Shown: positions 1-6,296, counted from the stretch's first letter. The stretch is DNA of 7,820 bases from Thermoplasmata archaeon (GCA_021845155.1 JAKBSB010000059.1:1-7820); one strand, 5' to 3'. Notes: generated by a model not told the origin, from the sequence alone. A program made the numbers and translations.

Positions 1-214
1 AGGTATATAGTCCAGTCCTGTATTTCTGCCTGATTATATTGTAAATATAGGCGGAAACAGATCCCTTTCCATTACTTCCGGCTACATGGATGCTCTTGAA
101 GCTATTCTGCGGATTTCCCAGGATCTCTGCGAATTCCTCTGTTACTGACAGATCGAGCTTGATTCCTTCCCTCTTAAGCTGATATAGAAATTCTTCGTAT
201 TTGGTGTCCACCAT
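1..214 (-). CDS. folC: Folylpolyglutamate/dihydrofolate synthase, N-terminal part (cut by left edge)
   Basis: This frame starts with ATG at 214 and runs off the left edge after 71 codons. Residues 42-52 read IHVAGSNGKGS, the ATP-binding P-loop of the Mur ligase/FolC superfamily. The stretch RTGLYT at residues 66-71 matches the segment that leads into the conserved 'YTSPHL' region of FolC proteins. Members add glutamate to folate-type cofactors, or join dihydropteroate to glutamate, using ATP in the cytoplasm. Which of these applies, and whether the substrate is folate or a pterin analogue, cannot be decided from the N-terminus. The gene is divergent from the AlaX-like gene, with about 150 bp between starts. 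The family call is firm; the exact substrate is inference. Confidence 0.85.
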   Translation of the reverse strand, partial: MVDTKYEEFLYQLKREGIKLDLSVTEEFAEILGNPQNSFKSIHVAGSNGKGSVSAYIYNIIRQKYRTGLYT

Positions 215-228
215 CTGTAATTGAATTG

Positions 229-241
229 TAATAGATATAAC
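229..241 (-). promoter_or_regulatory. Candidate TATA box for the folC-like gene
   Basis: On the minus strand the sequence GTTATATCTATTA lies about 15-27 bases before the ATG at 214. This is the spacing expected for an archaeal TATA element driving a leaderless or nearly leaderless transcript. There is no good Shine-Dalgarno sequence next to the ATG. The call rests only on sequence and spacing. Confidence 0.4.
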
Positions 242-340
242 CATGTTTAATGGTTGAGGATGAATTTAGCGAAGAATATGGAACTTTCAGATCACTGGCA
301 TGGAACGAGGTCATGTTCTGGATGGTTTCACGCAACTTAA

Positions 341-352
341 TTAAATATAAAA
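341..352 (+). promoter_or_regulatory. Candidate TATA box for the AlaX-like gene
   Basis: TTAAATATAAAA lies 15-26 bases before the ATG at 367 and fits an archaeal TATA element for a leaderless message. It supports starting the AlaX-like gene at 367 and not at the upstream in-frame ATG at 250, because the box would otherwise sit inside the coding region. Confidence 0.45.
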
Positions 353-366
353 GCAATCGTGTAGGT

Positions 367-1086
367 ATGCAAACAGATCTTCTATACCTTAAAGACCAGT
401 ACCAGAAAGAAGGGAAGGGAACAGTGAAATTCTTTGAATTCACCGACTTGGTTGTGGACAAATCAGTGTTTTACCCAACTGGTGATGGGCAACCTAACGA
501 CCGTGGAAAGGTCATAATCGACGGCAAAGAGTATGTTATAGTGGATACATGGAATGATGGGACAGATGTGCACCTGATGTCCCATGATACATTCCCTGAT
601 GGCATAAAGGGGAAGGAGGTTCACCAGATTATTGACTGGGACGTCAGATATGTACATATGAGATTCAGGACCGCACTGAAGATCATTTCTGGAATAGTAT
701 TTAAGAAATATGGGGCAACCACAAGAATAAACCAGACTTATGATGACCAGGCGTGGGTTGACATTGAAATGGATGGGGACCTCACGGAAGCACTGGTGAG
801 TGAACTGCAGGATGAGGCAAATAGCTTTGTGGAGAAAAACCTTGATGTCAATTTTGATTATATGCCAAAGACCAATTTCACGGAGGATCAGGAATTGATG
901 AAGATCTGCAAGGGAAGAGTGCCTGATTTTGATCCAATACGGGTTTTGAAAATTCAGGGACTTCCTCCACAGGCAGAATTTGGAACAGATGTTCTGAGAA
1001 CTGGGGAAATAGGGAAGATTGAGTTCAAGACAACAATGGTTAAAGGAAAAATAAGCAAACGCCTTAACGTTTTCCTTTCAAAGTAA
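367..1086 (+). CDS. AlaX-like alanyl-tRNA editing protein lacking all four zinc ligands
   Basis: This 239-residue protein has the AlaX-M layout. A short N-terminal beta domain carries the GGQ-type motif as GDGQPNDRG (residues 39-47), and an editing domain related to AlaRS follows. AlaX enzymes hydrolyse Ser- or Gly-tRNA(Ala) using a zinc held by HxxxH and CxxxH. Here the HxxxH site reads RTALK (R101, K105). The CxxxH site reads AEFGTDV (E204, D208), directly before the conserved TGEIG. Every ligand is therefore replaced while flanking motifs and frame are intact, so ordinary zinc catalysis is unlikely. It may be a pseudoenzyme, an RNA-binding partner or a variant deacylase. An in-frame ATG at 250 would add 39 residues, but family alignment (family members start near 'LYLxDxY') and a TATA box at 341-352 favour 367. 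The next gene begins 25 bp downstream on the same strand. Confidence 0.85.
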   Translation: MQTDLLYLKDQYQKEGKGTVKFFEFTDLVVDKSVFYPTGDGQPNDRGKVIIDGKEYVIVDTWNDGTDVHLMSHDTFPDGIKGKEVHQIIDWDVRYVHMRFRTALKIISGIVFKKYGATTRINQTYDDQAWVDIEMDGDLTEALVSELQDEANSFVEKNLDVNFDYMPKTNFTEDQELMKICKGRVPDFDPIRVLKIQGLPPQAEFGTDVLRTGEIGKIEFKTTMVKGKISKRLNVFLSK

Positions 1087-1111
1087 AATTTAATTCCGGG
1101 GGAACAGGATA

Positions 1112-2200
1112 ATGGCAAAGATGGACTTCAATGAAATAGTTGGTATCATTTCCTATTATTTCGGCGTAATCTATCTTGTTGTAGCAATCTTCACTCTTCT
1201 CTATATATTTCCATCAGTTCTCTCCCATTTCAGGCATATTCTCGCAATATCAACATCAGAATACGCCCTCGGGAACATTGTGAACTCCCCGTTCATAACT
1301 GTCCTGGTGATCGTTGCATCCTTCGTTTTCATCATAATTTCCATAGGGAGCATGTTTTCACCTGTTTCCGGCAAATACCCCTCCTTCGGCAGATCAGGAA
1401 ATCGCCTGTTTTTCAGACTTTTTTCAATAGCCGTACTTGTACAGCTCATCATTTCACTGTTTTCAGTGGATCTACCTGGAGCTTCAGCATCAGATCTATT
1501 TTTGAAGAAACCACTGTTTTTCCAGTGGTTTGTAATGGATGGATCAGTTCTTTTCCAGGCTGTCTTTTTCCAGTTGATCCCAATTTCTGCGATGATTGCC
1601 ATGATTCTTGCAGTCAGAAGAAACCTGAACTGGAAAAGCTTCATATCAATGAATATTGGAAGCTATGGAACCAAGGTGTTGGTAATCGTCATAGCAACTG
1701 TTGTTCCATCGGTAATCTTCTCAGGGAACCTTTATGAATTTGTATCCGCACTCCTCACTTTCTTCATACTGAATATAATTTATCTTAAATCTGGATTTTT
1801 CAGGGCATTTCTTGTAAATTTTATCATCTCCTTTGTATCCATATTCTCGGAGTTCTTATCATCAACCCCTGTTTATGATGGTATCTTCACAGCCTTTCTT
1901 CTTGTAACTGCATTCATAGGCGTAATCTCCATATCTCAGCTTTTGCCTGCACCAAAACTCTTACAGAACCCCGATACGGACCAGACTCGGGAGGAACGTA
2001 TACAGGAATTCGCAAAAAAGAACCGTGTTCCCGGAGATATGCTCTGGATAAGGAGCGCATGTCCATCATGTGGAAATGTAACATTCCATGTGAAAGACCA
2101 CCAGGAACTGGAATGTACACAGTGCCACGAAACACTGGAACCTGATGCGGTTGGTGATTTCAATGTGCATGTGGTCATGAAAGGACCCTACTCACACTGA
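1112..2200 (+). CDS. Polytopic membrane protein with C-terminal zinc ribbon, function unknown
   Basis: The protein has 362 residues and I do not recognise a named family. About eight hydrophobic segments can be seen, near residues 9-32, 60-80, 99-118, 145-167, 187-204, 208-226, 232-250 and 258-278. A charged linker follows (285-310), then a soluble tail with CPSC (C317, C320) and CTQC (C335, C338). This is a classic four-cysteine zinc ribbon or rubredoxin-like knuckle. The architecture suggests a membrane protein with a cytoplasmic metal-binding module, possibly for protein or nucleic-acid contact. The start at 1112 is 25 bp after the AlaX-like stop, so co-transcription is possible. A TATA-like TAAAATTTAATT at 1084-1095 could equally give it its own promoter. 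ATG at 1121 is a possible alternative start. The stop codon is 6 bp from that of the convergent MFS gene. Confidence 0.8.
   Translation: MAKMDFNEIVGIISYYFGVIYLVVAIFTLLYIFPSVLSHFRHILAISTSEYALGNIVNSPFITVLVIVASFVFIIISIGSMFSPVSGKYPSFGRSGNRLFFRLFSIAVLVQLIISLFSVDLPGASASDLFLKKPLFFQWFVMDGSVLFQAVFFQLIPISAMIAMILAVRRNLNWKSFISMNIGSYGTKVLVIVIATVVPSVIFSGNLYEFVSALLTFFILNIIYLKSGFFRAFLVNFIISFVSIFSEFLSSTPVYDGIFTAFLLVTAFIGVISISQLLPAPKLLQNPDTDQTREERIQEFAKKNRVPGDMLWIRSACPSCGNVTFHVKDHQELECTQCHETLEPDAVGDFNVHVVMKGPYSH
1455..1531 (+). repeat. Two related hairpins inside the membrane-protein coding region
   Basis: At 1508-1531 the arms AAACCACTG and CAGTGGTTT (9 bp, perfect) enclose a 6-base loop, TTTTTC. At 1455-1468 a smaller version, CACTG-TTTT-CAGTG, has the same core arms. 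Both lie within codons of the zinc-ribbon membrane protein. A single 9-bp perfect hairpin could occur by chance in a window of this size; two with the same core about 50 bases apart is less expected. Confidence 0.5.
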
Positions 2201-2206
2201 ACCATA

Positions 2207-3286
2207 TCATGCCTTGAGGTAGCCTGCTGCTTCATAAACAATATATATTACAGGAAACAGGAAGAGCGCGGAGACATATTCCGGACCTGTGTACTGGTAA
2301 AGTGTTCCCAGTGCAAATGATCCTATTGTGAAACCAATTCCGAAGAATGTTTCGTAGTAGAATACACCGATTCTTGGAGAAGATGTTTGCGATATGTAGG
2401 AGAGTATTTTTGACATGGCTATAGAGGCCCCGATTCCCACCATAACAAGTATTAAAACAAGAAAAACAGGACTTCTGGTATAAATTATAAAGAACGCAGA
2501 TAGCAGGAACAGGGAACTTATAATGGAGTAGCTCTGAATCTTCAGATTTCTGATAAAATTAAGGATTATGTAACCCGCAGCAGAAGATACTGCGTATACG
2601 CTCACCAGGGAACCTATGATACTGTAGGAAATCCCTTCATTTCTCAGTATGGGAACAAAAACGTAGTAGAGAAAGCCTGCAACGATCCCGGCAAACATAA
2701 GTGGTATGACAAACCTTTTCTTCACACCACTGTATCTTTCTGGCAGTTTCTCCACCTGCACCGAAGGTATGAAGAATAGCCCAAGCAGAAAGAATGCAGT
2801 TGCAACTACGAAAAGAGCATCAAATCCCAAATACTGGATTATGAAACCCGATACGATTGGAATTATGGCGTTCGGTATTCCCCAGCCCACAGAATACTTT
2901 TCAGCATTATTTTTTCCAGAGATAAGATTCAGTGAGATCTCCATTGATATCCACCAGAATCCCTGGGATATGTCGGCCAGCACTATGATCTCTATGAAAC
3001 CGCTTCTGGAATAGAGGATAAAGAGGGCTGAAAGGATCGCAAGAATGAAAAAAGGTATGAACCTCCCGTAACGGAGCATTGTTGAATTTGCCCTGAGATA
3101 TACAAATGAAATCACCGGAAAAGGTGCAGATCCCATTAGCCCCAGGAATCCGGTGAAAGAATATCCATAGTGGAATGACGTTGCAAGAAGAGGAAAACTG
3201 AAACTGAGGCCAAACCAACCCGAGGCGAACATTGCGCTGGAGAATAGCAATCTGTGAGAATCGTTCAAAATTGGAGTTGGTTTCAA
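2207..3286 (-). CDS. MFS-type transporter, substrate unknown
   Basis: This 359-residue protein is almost entirely hydrophobic, with about twelve membrane-spanning segments. Two six-helix halves are separated by a basic loop near residues 176-192 (VEKLPERYSGVKKR), the usual arrangement of the major facilitator superfamily. It is somewhat shorter than the common length of about 400. The loop between helices 2 and 3 (YLRANSTMLRYGR, near 63-75) lacks the usual GxxxDR signature, so this is a divergent member. No substrate can be deduced. The start is TTG at 3286, chosen because a strong Shine-Dalgarno AGGTGA precedes it; the first in-frame ATG is at residue 19. It lies 65 bp downstream of an AbrB-type gene on the same strand, which may regulate it. 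It is convergent with the zinc-ribbon membrane gene. Confidence 0.8.
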   Translation of the reverse strand: MKPTPILNDSHRLLFSSAMFASGWFGLSFSFPLLATSFHYGYSFTGFLGLMGSAPFPVISFVYLRANSTMLRYGRFIPFFILAILSALFILYSRSGFIEIIVLADISQGFWWISMEISLNLISGKNNAEKYSVGWGIPNAIIPIVSGFIIQYLGFDALFVVATAFFLLGLFFIPSVQVEKLPERYSGVKKRFVIPLMFAGIVAGFLYYVFVPILRNEGISYSIIGSLVSVYAVSSAAGYIILNFIRNLKIQSYSIISSLFLLSAFFIIYTRSPVFLVLILVMVGIGASIAMSKILSYISQTSSPRIGVFYYETFFGIGFTIGSFALGTLYQYTGPEYVSALFLFPVIYIVYEAAGYLKA

Positions 3287-3290
3287 GGTT

Positions 3291-3296
3291 TCACCT
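3291..3296 (-). promoter_or_regulatory. Shine-Dalgarno AGGTGA that sets the TTG start of the MFS gene
   Basis: On the minus strand AGGTGA is followed by four bases and then TTG (3286-3284). Many genes here appear leaderless, so this clear ribosome-binding site suggests that the transporter is translated from an internal position in a longer message. That fits co-transcription with the AbrB-type gene upstream. Confidence 0.6.
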
Positions 3297-3307
3297 ATTC
3301 TAGGGAA

Positions 3308-3360
3308 ATACAGTGAAAAAATTTTTCAGTTCCATGAACCAACCGGTCTCTTCACTGTAT
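3308..3360. repeat. Perfect 10-bp inverted repeat between the AbrB-type gene and the MFS gene
   Basis: ATACAGTGAA (3308-3317) and TTCACTGTAT (3351-3360) are exact reverse complements with 33 bases between them. The right arm contains the last codons and stop of the AbrB-type gene (ATA CAG TGA on the minus strand). Between the arms lies a 15-base palindrome around A6T5 (3314-3328), which is also a T-run on the minus strand. The element could be an operator, an mRNA stem near the transporter's ribosome-binding site, or part of a terminator. The sequence alone does not decide between these. Confidence 0.55.
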
Positions 3361-3513
3361 CTTGTCAATCTTTACGCCGTCGTCATCAAAAAAAGCTATT
3401 ATATCGTCCTCTTTAAGATTCAGTCTTTTAACTATTTTCTTTGGCAGAGTTATCCTGAAGGACGAACCCCTTGAAGATATATGTGTGACGTCAATAATGG
3501 GTTTCTTGTCCAT
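3352..3513 (-). CDS. Small AbrB/SpoVT-type DNA-binding protein
   Basis: A 53-residue protein that starts with ATG at 3513. Residues 12-40 (ISSRGSSFRITLPKKIVKRL, then NLKEDDIIA) match the swapped-hairpin AbrB/SpoVT DNA-binding fold, and FFDDDGVKI follows as the closing strand. Such proteins are dimeric transcription regulators in archaea, or antitoxins when paired with a toxin gene. No toxin is adjacent; the next gene on the strand is an MFS transporter, 65 bp downstream. I infer a local regulator, possibly of that transporter and of itself. An AGGT sits four bases before the ATG, and a TATA-like box lies about 23 bases upstream. Confidence 0.85.
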   Translation of the reverse strand: MDKKPIIDVTHISSRGSSFRITLPKKIVKRLNLKEDDIIAFFDDDGVKIDKIQ

Positions 3514-3532
3514 ATACCTGTATGACAATTAA

Positions 3533-3545
3533 GCATATAGTTTTT
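3533..3545 (-). promoter_or_regulatory. Candidate promoter of the AbrB-type gene
   Basis: On the minus strand AAAAACTATATGC lies about 20-32 bases before the ATG at 3513, giving an A-rich BRE-like stretch followed by a TATA-like core. A second AT-rich site, TTAAATAT, lies further upstream at 3561-3568. One of the two probably drives the AbrB-MFS unit. Confidence 0.35.
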
Positions 3546-3723
3546 ACATATCAGAAATAGATATTTAACCTCCAGTGACATTATTTACACAGGAGATGTT
3601 CAGTCCCCAGTAAGAAACATATAGCACCCGTGAATTTATTACATGCTTGGCGGAACAGGTTTTATATTGAATTCGAATTTGTTGTGGAGTACTGTATTAT
3701 CATTTCCGCATCCAATCGGTCAA

Positions 3724-3731
3724 TTTTTATA
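3724..3731 (+). promoter_or_regulatory. Candidate TATA box for the L10e gene
   Basis: TTTTTATA lies 28-35 bases before the ATG at 3759, which gives a very short leader. The 245 bases between the AbrB-type start and L10e hold this box, the divergent AbrB promoter, and no further gene that I can recognise. Confidence 0.4.
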
Positions 3732-3758
3732 CGGGTAAGAATTACACTTAGGATATCG

Positions 3759-4289
3759 ATGGTAACAAAACCAGCCAGAATGTACACTAAAATTTCAGGT
3801 CCAGCTTATACAAGAAGAGAGTTCATGGGAGGGGTACCTTATCCCAAGATCACCACTTTTGTACAGGGAAACCAGAAGAAGGACTTTGATGTGGAGCTCA
3901 TGCTCGTTGCAGAGGAATCGTGCCAGATCAGACACACTGCACTTGAGGCAGCCAGGATTTCAATCAATAGAAAACTCATGGAGGCTCTGGGGGCCGACGG
4001 ATACTACCTGCAGATCAGGCCCTATCCACACCAGGTCATAAGAGAGCATAAGATGGCAACTGGTGCAGGGGCGGATAGGATATCGAGTGGCATGAGGGGA
4101 GCTTTTGGAAAACCTGTTGGAACTGCGGCACGAGTACACGCCAATGATATTATTATGGTTGCAAGATCCAACCAGGATGGAGCATTGAGGGTACGGGAAG
4201 CTCTGAAGAAAGCATCCATAAAACTTCCAACACCCTGTAAAATTGTCATTACAAAAGGGAAGGAACTGGCCGGAAAAATAGGCCTCTGA
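3759..4289 (+). CDS. rpl10e: Large-subunit ribosomal protein L10e (uL16 family)
   Basis: This complete 176-residue protein is the archaeal/eukaryotic counterpart of bacterial L16. It sits at the 50S central protuberance near the A site and helps position tRNA. The family hallmarks are plain: KPARMYTKISGPAYTRREF at the N-terminus, CQIRHTALEAARI, the RPYPHQVIREHKMATGAGAD segment and GMRGAFGKPVGTAARV. The length is normal for archaea. The frame stays open upstream to a GTG at 3630, but that extension has no family similarity, so the start is ATG at 3759. It appears to be a single-gene transcript with its own TATA box and a stem-loop/T-run just after the stop. Both flanking genes are on the opposite strand. 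Confidence 0.98.
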   Translation: MVTKPARMYTKISGPAYTRREFMGGVPYPKITTFVQGNQKKDFDVELMLVAEESCQIRHTALEAARISINRKLMEALGADGYYLQIRPYPHQVIREHKMATGAGADRISSGMRGAFGKPVGTAARVHANDIIMVARSNQDGALRVREALKKASIKLPTPCKIVITKGKELAGKIGL

Positions 4290-4292
4290 TTC

Positions 4293-4315
4293 TTTAATTC
4301 CACAATTAAATTTTT
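4293..4315 (+). terminator. Stem-loop plus T-run after L10e
   Basis: TTTAATT and AATTAAA form a perfect 7-bp stem around a CCAC loop and are followed directly by TTTTT. The element begins four bases after the L10e stop and lies in the 38-bp gap between convergent genes. The stem is all A/T and weak, but archaeal termination relies mainly on the T-run, so terminator function is likely. Confidence 0.55.
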
Positions 4316-4327
4316 ATAAATACGTGT

Positions 4328-5623
4328 TCAGGTTGATGATTCTATTATTTTTGCCGTCACTGATCTGGATGGGATGAGAATTGCTGAGATCAGGCTCATC
4401 AATGAGGCTATAACAACCACCGACCACATGTAAAGATAATTATATGAAACAAGGTAGGCAAGGGGAATGCCTATTGAGATAAAGCAGATTGCAACCATTA
4501 TTCTCTGAATGGAACCATACATCCCACGGTTCTCTTTTCCTACAACCTTCAGTTCATATGAAAGTGCCCCTGGAACTACAAAGGGTCCTATGCTCCCAAT
4601 CAGTGCCGAACCGAGATAGAGATCCGGAATTCCCGCATAGAGGGCATAAAACATAAGCAAATACATCACGAAATCGAAAAGGGACATCAGTATAATGTAT
4701 AATTTACCCCACTCCTGATGCCGATCTATGAATTTTCCGGAGAAGTAACCCCATAATATTCCAACAGCATATGAAAGAGCAAGGAAAAGGATGCTTAGAA
4801 AGCTGCTTACGCCTATTTTCAGAGCCAGTATTATGTAGTAATAAGAAAATGCATATATCCCAACAGACATGAATACCTTGGTGGAAATTACTGGTACAAG
4901 GAATCTCTTTCTGTCCTTCAGTGCCTTCACACTTTCCAGGAAGGTTGGCCGTTTTACCAGTGATTCCTCAGTAACCAGGTTCTCTCTCTCCTTCCTGAAA
5001 AGGAAAGTGAAGGAAGATATTACTGTTGCAACAAGAACTGCACCAGAAATCAGGTAGAGATGTGATATCCCAACACTGTCAAGTATGAATGCAACAATGA
5101 AAAGTGCAGCAGTCCCTCCTGCAGTTTCCATGACTATAATCCGGGAGTAATGAGATCCGAGGACAGAAGATTTTATAGACTTCCCAACGAATGACGAAAG
5201 AGCTGACTTGAAGGTATTCTGTGATATGAGTATTACTGCAACCAGCAAAGCAATAACATAGAAAAAGATGATTGCATGGAGAAGGGTGTCAAAAAAAATC
5301 AGTATCAGAGCCGTTGAATATATGATACCACCGGCAATCATGAGGAAATAGGAGAACCCACGGTCAATGAATCTTCCCTGAGGAAGGGTTATTACCAGAA
5401 TTGCAACCTGTCCTATTGTTGTGCCTATACCACCATATATGATGGGTATCCCAGAAAGGATGAGCAGGTAGAATATTGTATAATTGAACAGATTCATTGA
5501 GAAGGAAAAGAAGAAATTAACAACTGAGAGGGATGACACAAAAGGATTTATTCTGTTTCTTTCAATAGATTCCAGTTCTGTCAAGCAACTTAAATATTCA
5601 TAATAGTATATATTTGTTTCCAT
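4328..5623 (-). CDS. MFS-type transporter, substrate unknown
   Basis: A 431-residue protein with about twelve hydrophobic segments. The first half carries GRFIDR (83-88) in the loop between helices 2 and 3, and the second half carries the matching GKFIDR (296-301). These are the duplicated cytoplasmic-loop signatures of the major facilitator superfamily. A basic central loop (about 210-240) separates the halves. The N-terminus (about 28 residues) is polar and contains a run of tyrosines. It is not a close copy of the other MFS gene in this window, which lacks the GxxxDR loop. No substrate can be inferred. The gene is convergent with L10e and divergent from the NfeD-like gene, and appears to be transcribed alone. 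Confidence 0.85.
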   Translation of the reverse strand: METNIYYYEYLSCLTELESIERNRINPFVSSLSVVNFFFSFSMNLFNYTIFYLLILSGIPIIYGGIGTTIGQVAILVITLPQGRFIDRGFSYFLMIAGGIIYSTALILIFFDTLLHAIIFFYVIALLVAVILISQNTFKSALSSFVGKSIKSSVLGSHYSRIIVMETAGGTAALFIVAFILDSVGISHLYLISGAVLVATVISSFTFLFRKERENLVTEESLVKRPTFLESVKALKDRKRFLVPVISTKVFMSVGIYAFSYYYIILALKIGVSSFLSILFLALSYAVGILWGYFSGKFIDRHQEWGKLYIILMSLFDFVMYLLMFYALYAGIPDLYLGSALIGSIGPFVVPGALSYELKVVGKENRGMYGSIQRIMVAICFISIGIPLAYLVSYNYLYMWSVVVIASLMSLISAILIPSRSVTAKIIESST

Positions 5624-5642
5624 CCGTGTTGTTAATACTTGT

Positions 5643-5652
5643 GTAAAAAATC
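5643..5652 (-). promoter_or_regulatory. Candidate promoter of the second MFS gene
   Basis: On the minus strand a T-rich TTTTTTACAC lies 20-29 bases before the ATG at 5623. No Shine-Dalgarno sequence is evident, so a leaderless transcript is likely. The box is a weak match and the call is tentative. Confidence 0.3.
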
Positions 5653-5716
5653 AACCCATGCCGTGAAAGGTCATCATGGATTATTCGCTGAGATCAATTC
5701 ACAGTCCTGAGATGAT

Positions 5717-5732
5717 AAAAGTAAATAAACGG
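5717..5732 (+). promoter_or_regulatory. Candidate promoter of the NfeD-like gene
   Basis: AAAAGTAAATAAACGG lies 26-41 bases before the ATG at 5758 and resembles an archaeal BRE/TATA region. A GAGTGAT between box and start could give weak ribosome pairing. The 134-bp divergent region that it shares with the MFS gene holds no other gene. Confidence 0.35.
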
Positions 5733-5757
5733 TAAATCCATACATGAGTGATACTTA

Positions 5758-6093
5758 ATGAATATCACGGAAGTCCTGATTGCTATCATTGCGCTTATCA
5801 TCGGTATATTCATAGGTGGGTGGGGAACGAGGATGTATATGCGTCATCCTTTCAGACATGGCCCGGTTACCGGAATAGAAGGTCTTGTTGGAAAGGAGGC
5901 AGTGGTGACAAGGGTCAGAGAGGGTTTCGCTGAAGTGACCATAGACTCCCAGATATGGGCAGTGATTCCACCTGAGGGAGATACGCTGGCAGTAGGACAG
6001 AAGGTTTATGTTAGGGGACTAAACGGAAACAGATTGGATGTCAGCAGAGAACCACTCCCAAAAAACAAAATATCAAGAGGAAGATTTACCTGA
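5758..6093 (+). CDS. Short NfeD-like protein: one membrane helix plus OB-fold
   Basis: This 111-residue protein has a single hydrophobic helix at residues 4-24, a short basic linker (MYMRHPFRHG) and an OB-fold domain. The OB-fold starts at GIEGLVGKEAVVTRV (39-53) and ends near GQKVYVRGLNGNRLDV (80-95). That matches the C-terminal domain of NfeD proteins, which usually work with a stomatin/SPFH partner in membrane quality control, sometimes fused to a ClpP-like protease domain. Here the protease part and the multi-helix core are absent and no stomatin gene is adjacent, so it is a minimal form. The partner may be encoded elsewhere. It is divergent from an MFS gene, and a 335-base gene-poor stretch follows it. 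Confidence 0.8.
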   Translation: MNITEVLIAIIALIIGIFIGGWGTRMYMRHPFRHGPVTGIEGLVGKEAVVTRVREGFAEVTIDSQIWAVIPPEGDTLAVGQKVYVRGLNGNRLDVSREPLPKNKISRGRFT

Positions 6094-6120
6094 ATGAATT
6101 TCTAAACTCTTGGCGGGAAC

Positions 6121-6296
6121 CCATTCTTTGTAGAATGGTGGATAAAAGCGAGTAAAAACATAACATCTCTGTGGTAACACTTCAGGTACACAGGAACACA
6201 CAGGTGAAATATGTAAGATAGCATCTTGCTTCGTTCATTCTGCGTATATGAGGTGGATGTCTCCGTTGAGGAAAAGAGAACATTGGTGTAGAATGG
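6121..6296. repeat. Hairpin and direct repeat TGTAGAATGG
   Basis: CCATTCT (6121-6127) and AGAATGG (6132-6138) form a perfect 7-bp stem with a TTGT loop. The right half, TGTAGAATGG, recurs exactly at 6287-6296. The bases after each copy are also similar (TGGATAAAAGC and ATTAAAGC), and in one frame each both encode a VEW(W)IKA-like peptide. This could be a small duplication or the remnant of one. Confidence 0.45.

Noticed and set aside
250..366. In-frame N-terminal extension of the AlaX-like gene from ATG 250
   Set aside because: The added 39 residues do not resemble AlaX N-termini, and a TATA-like box lies inside the extension just before the ATG at 367.
1525..1600. Possible CPBP/CAAX-type membrane protease motif in the zinc-ribbon membrane protein
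   Set aside because: The segment reads DGSVLFQAVFFQ; the glutamates and arginine of EExxxR are missing, so the resemblance is only hydrophobic.
1201..1644. 147-residue open frame on the minus strand
   Set aside because: It lies antisense to the well-supported membrane-protein gene, and its composition looks like a shadow frame.
3670..3679. AATTCGAATT, reminiscent of a tRNA T-loop
   Set aside because: It is a simple palindrome; no acceptor stem, anticodon arm or D arm surrounds it.
3630..3758. N-terminal extension of L10e from GTG 3630
   Set aside because: L10e proteins begin at the MVTKPARMY segment; the extension has no similarity to the family and contains the likely TATA box.
5671..5677. 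ATGATGA on the minus strand, matching a C box of a C/D guide RNA
   Set aside because: No CTGA D box lies at a suitable distance, and no second C'/D' pair was found.
6211..6216. ATG-TAA minimal frame behind an AGGTG site
   Set aside because: A start-stop pair behind a short purine motif is easily produced by chance, and there is no supporting context.
6268..6278. GAGGAAAAGAG, similar to the conserved GAGGAAAGUC of RNase P RNA
   Set aside because: It has an extra A, and neither the 3' conserved element nor the matching stems are visible.
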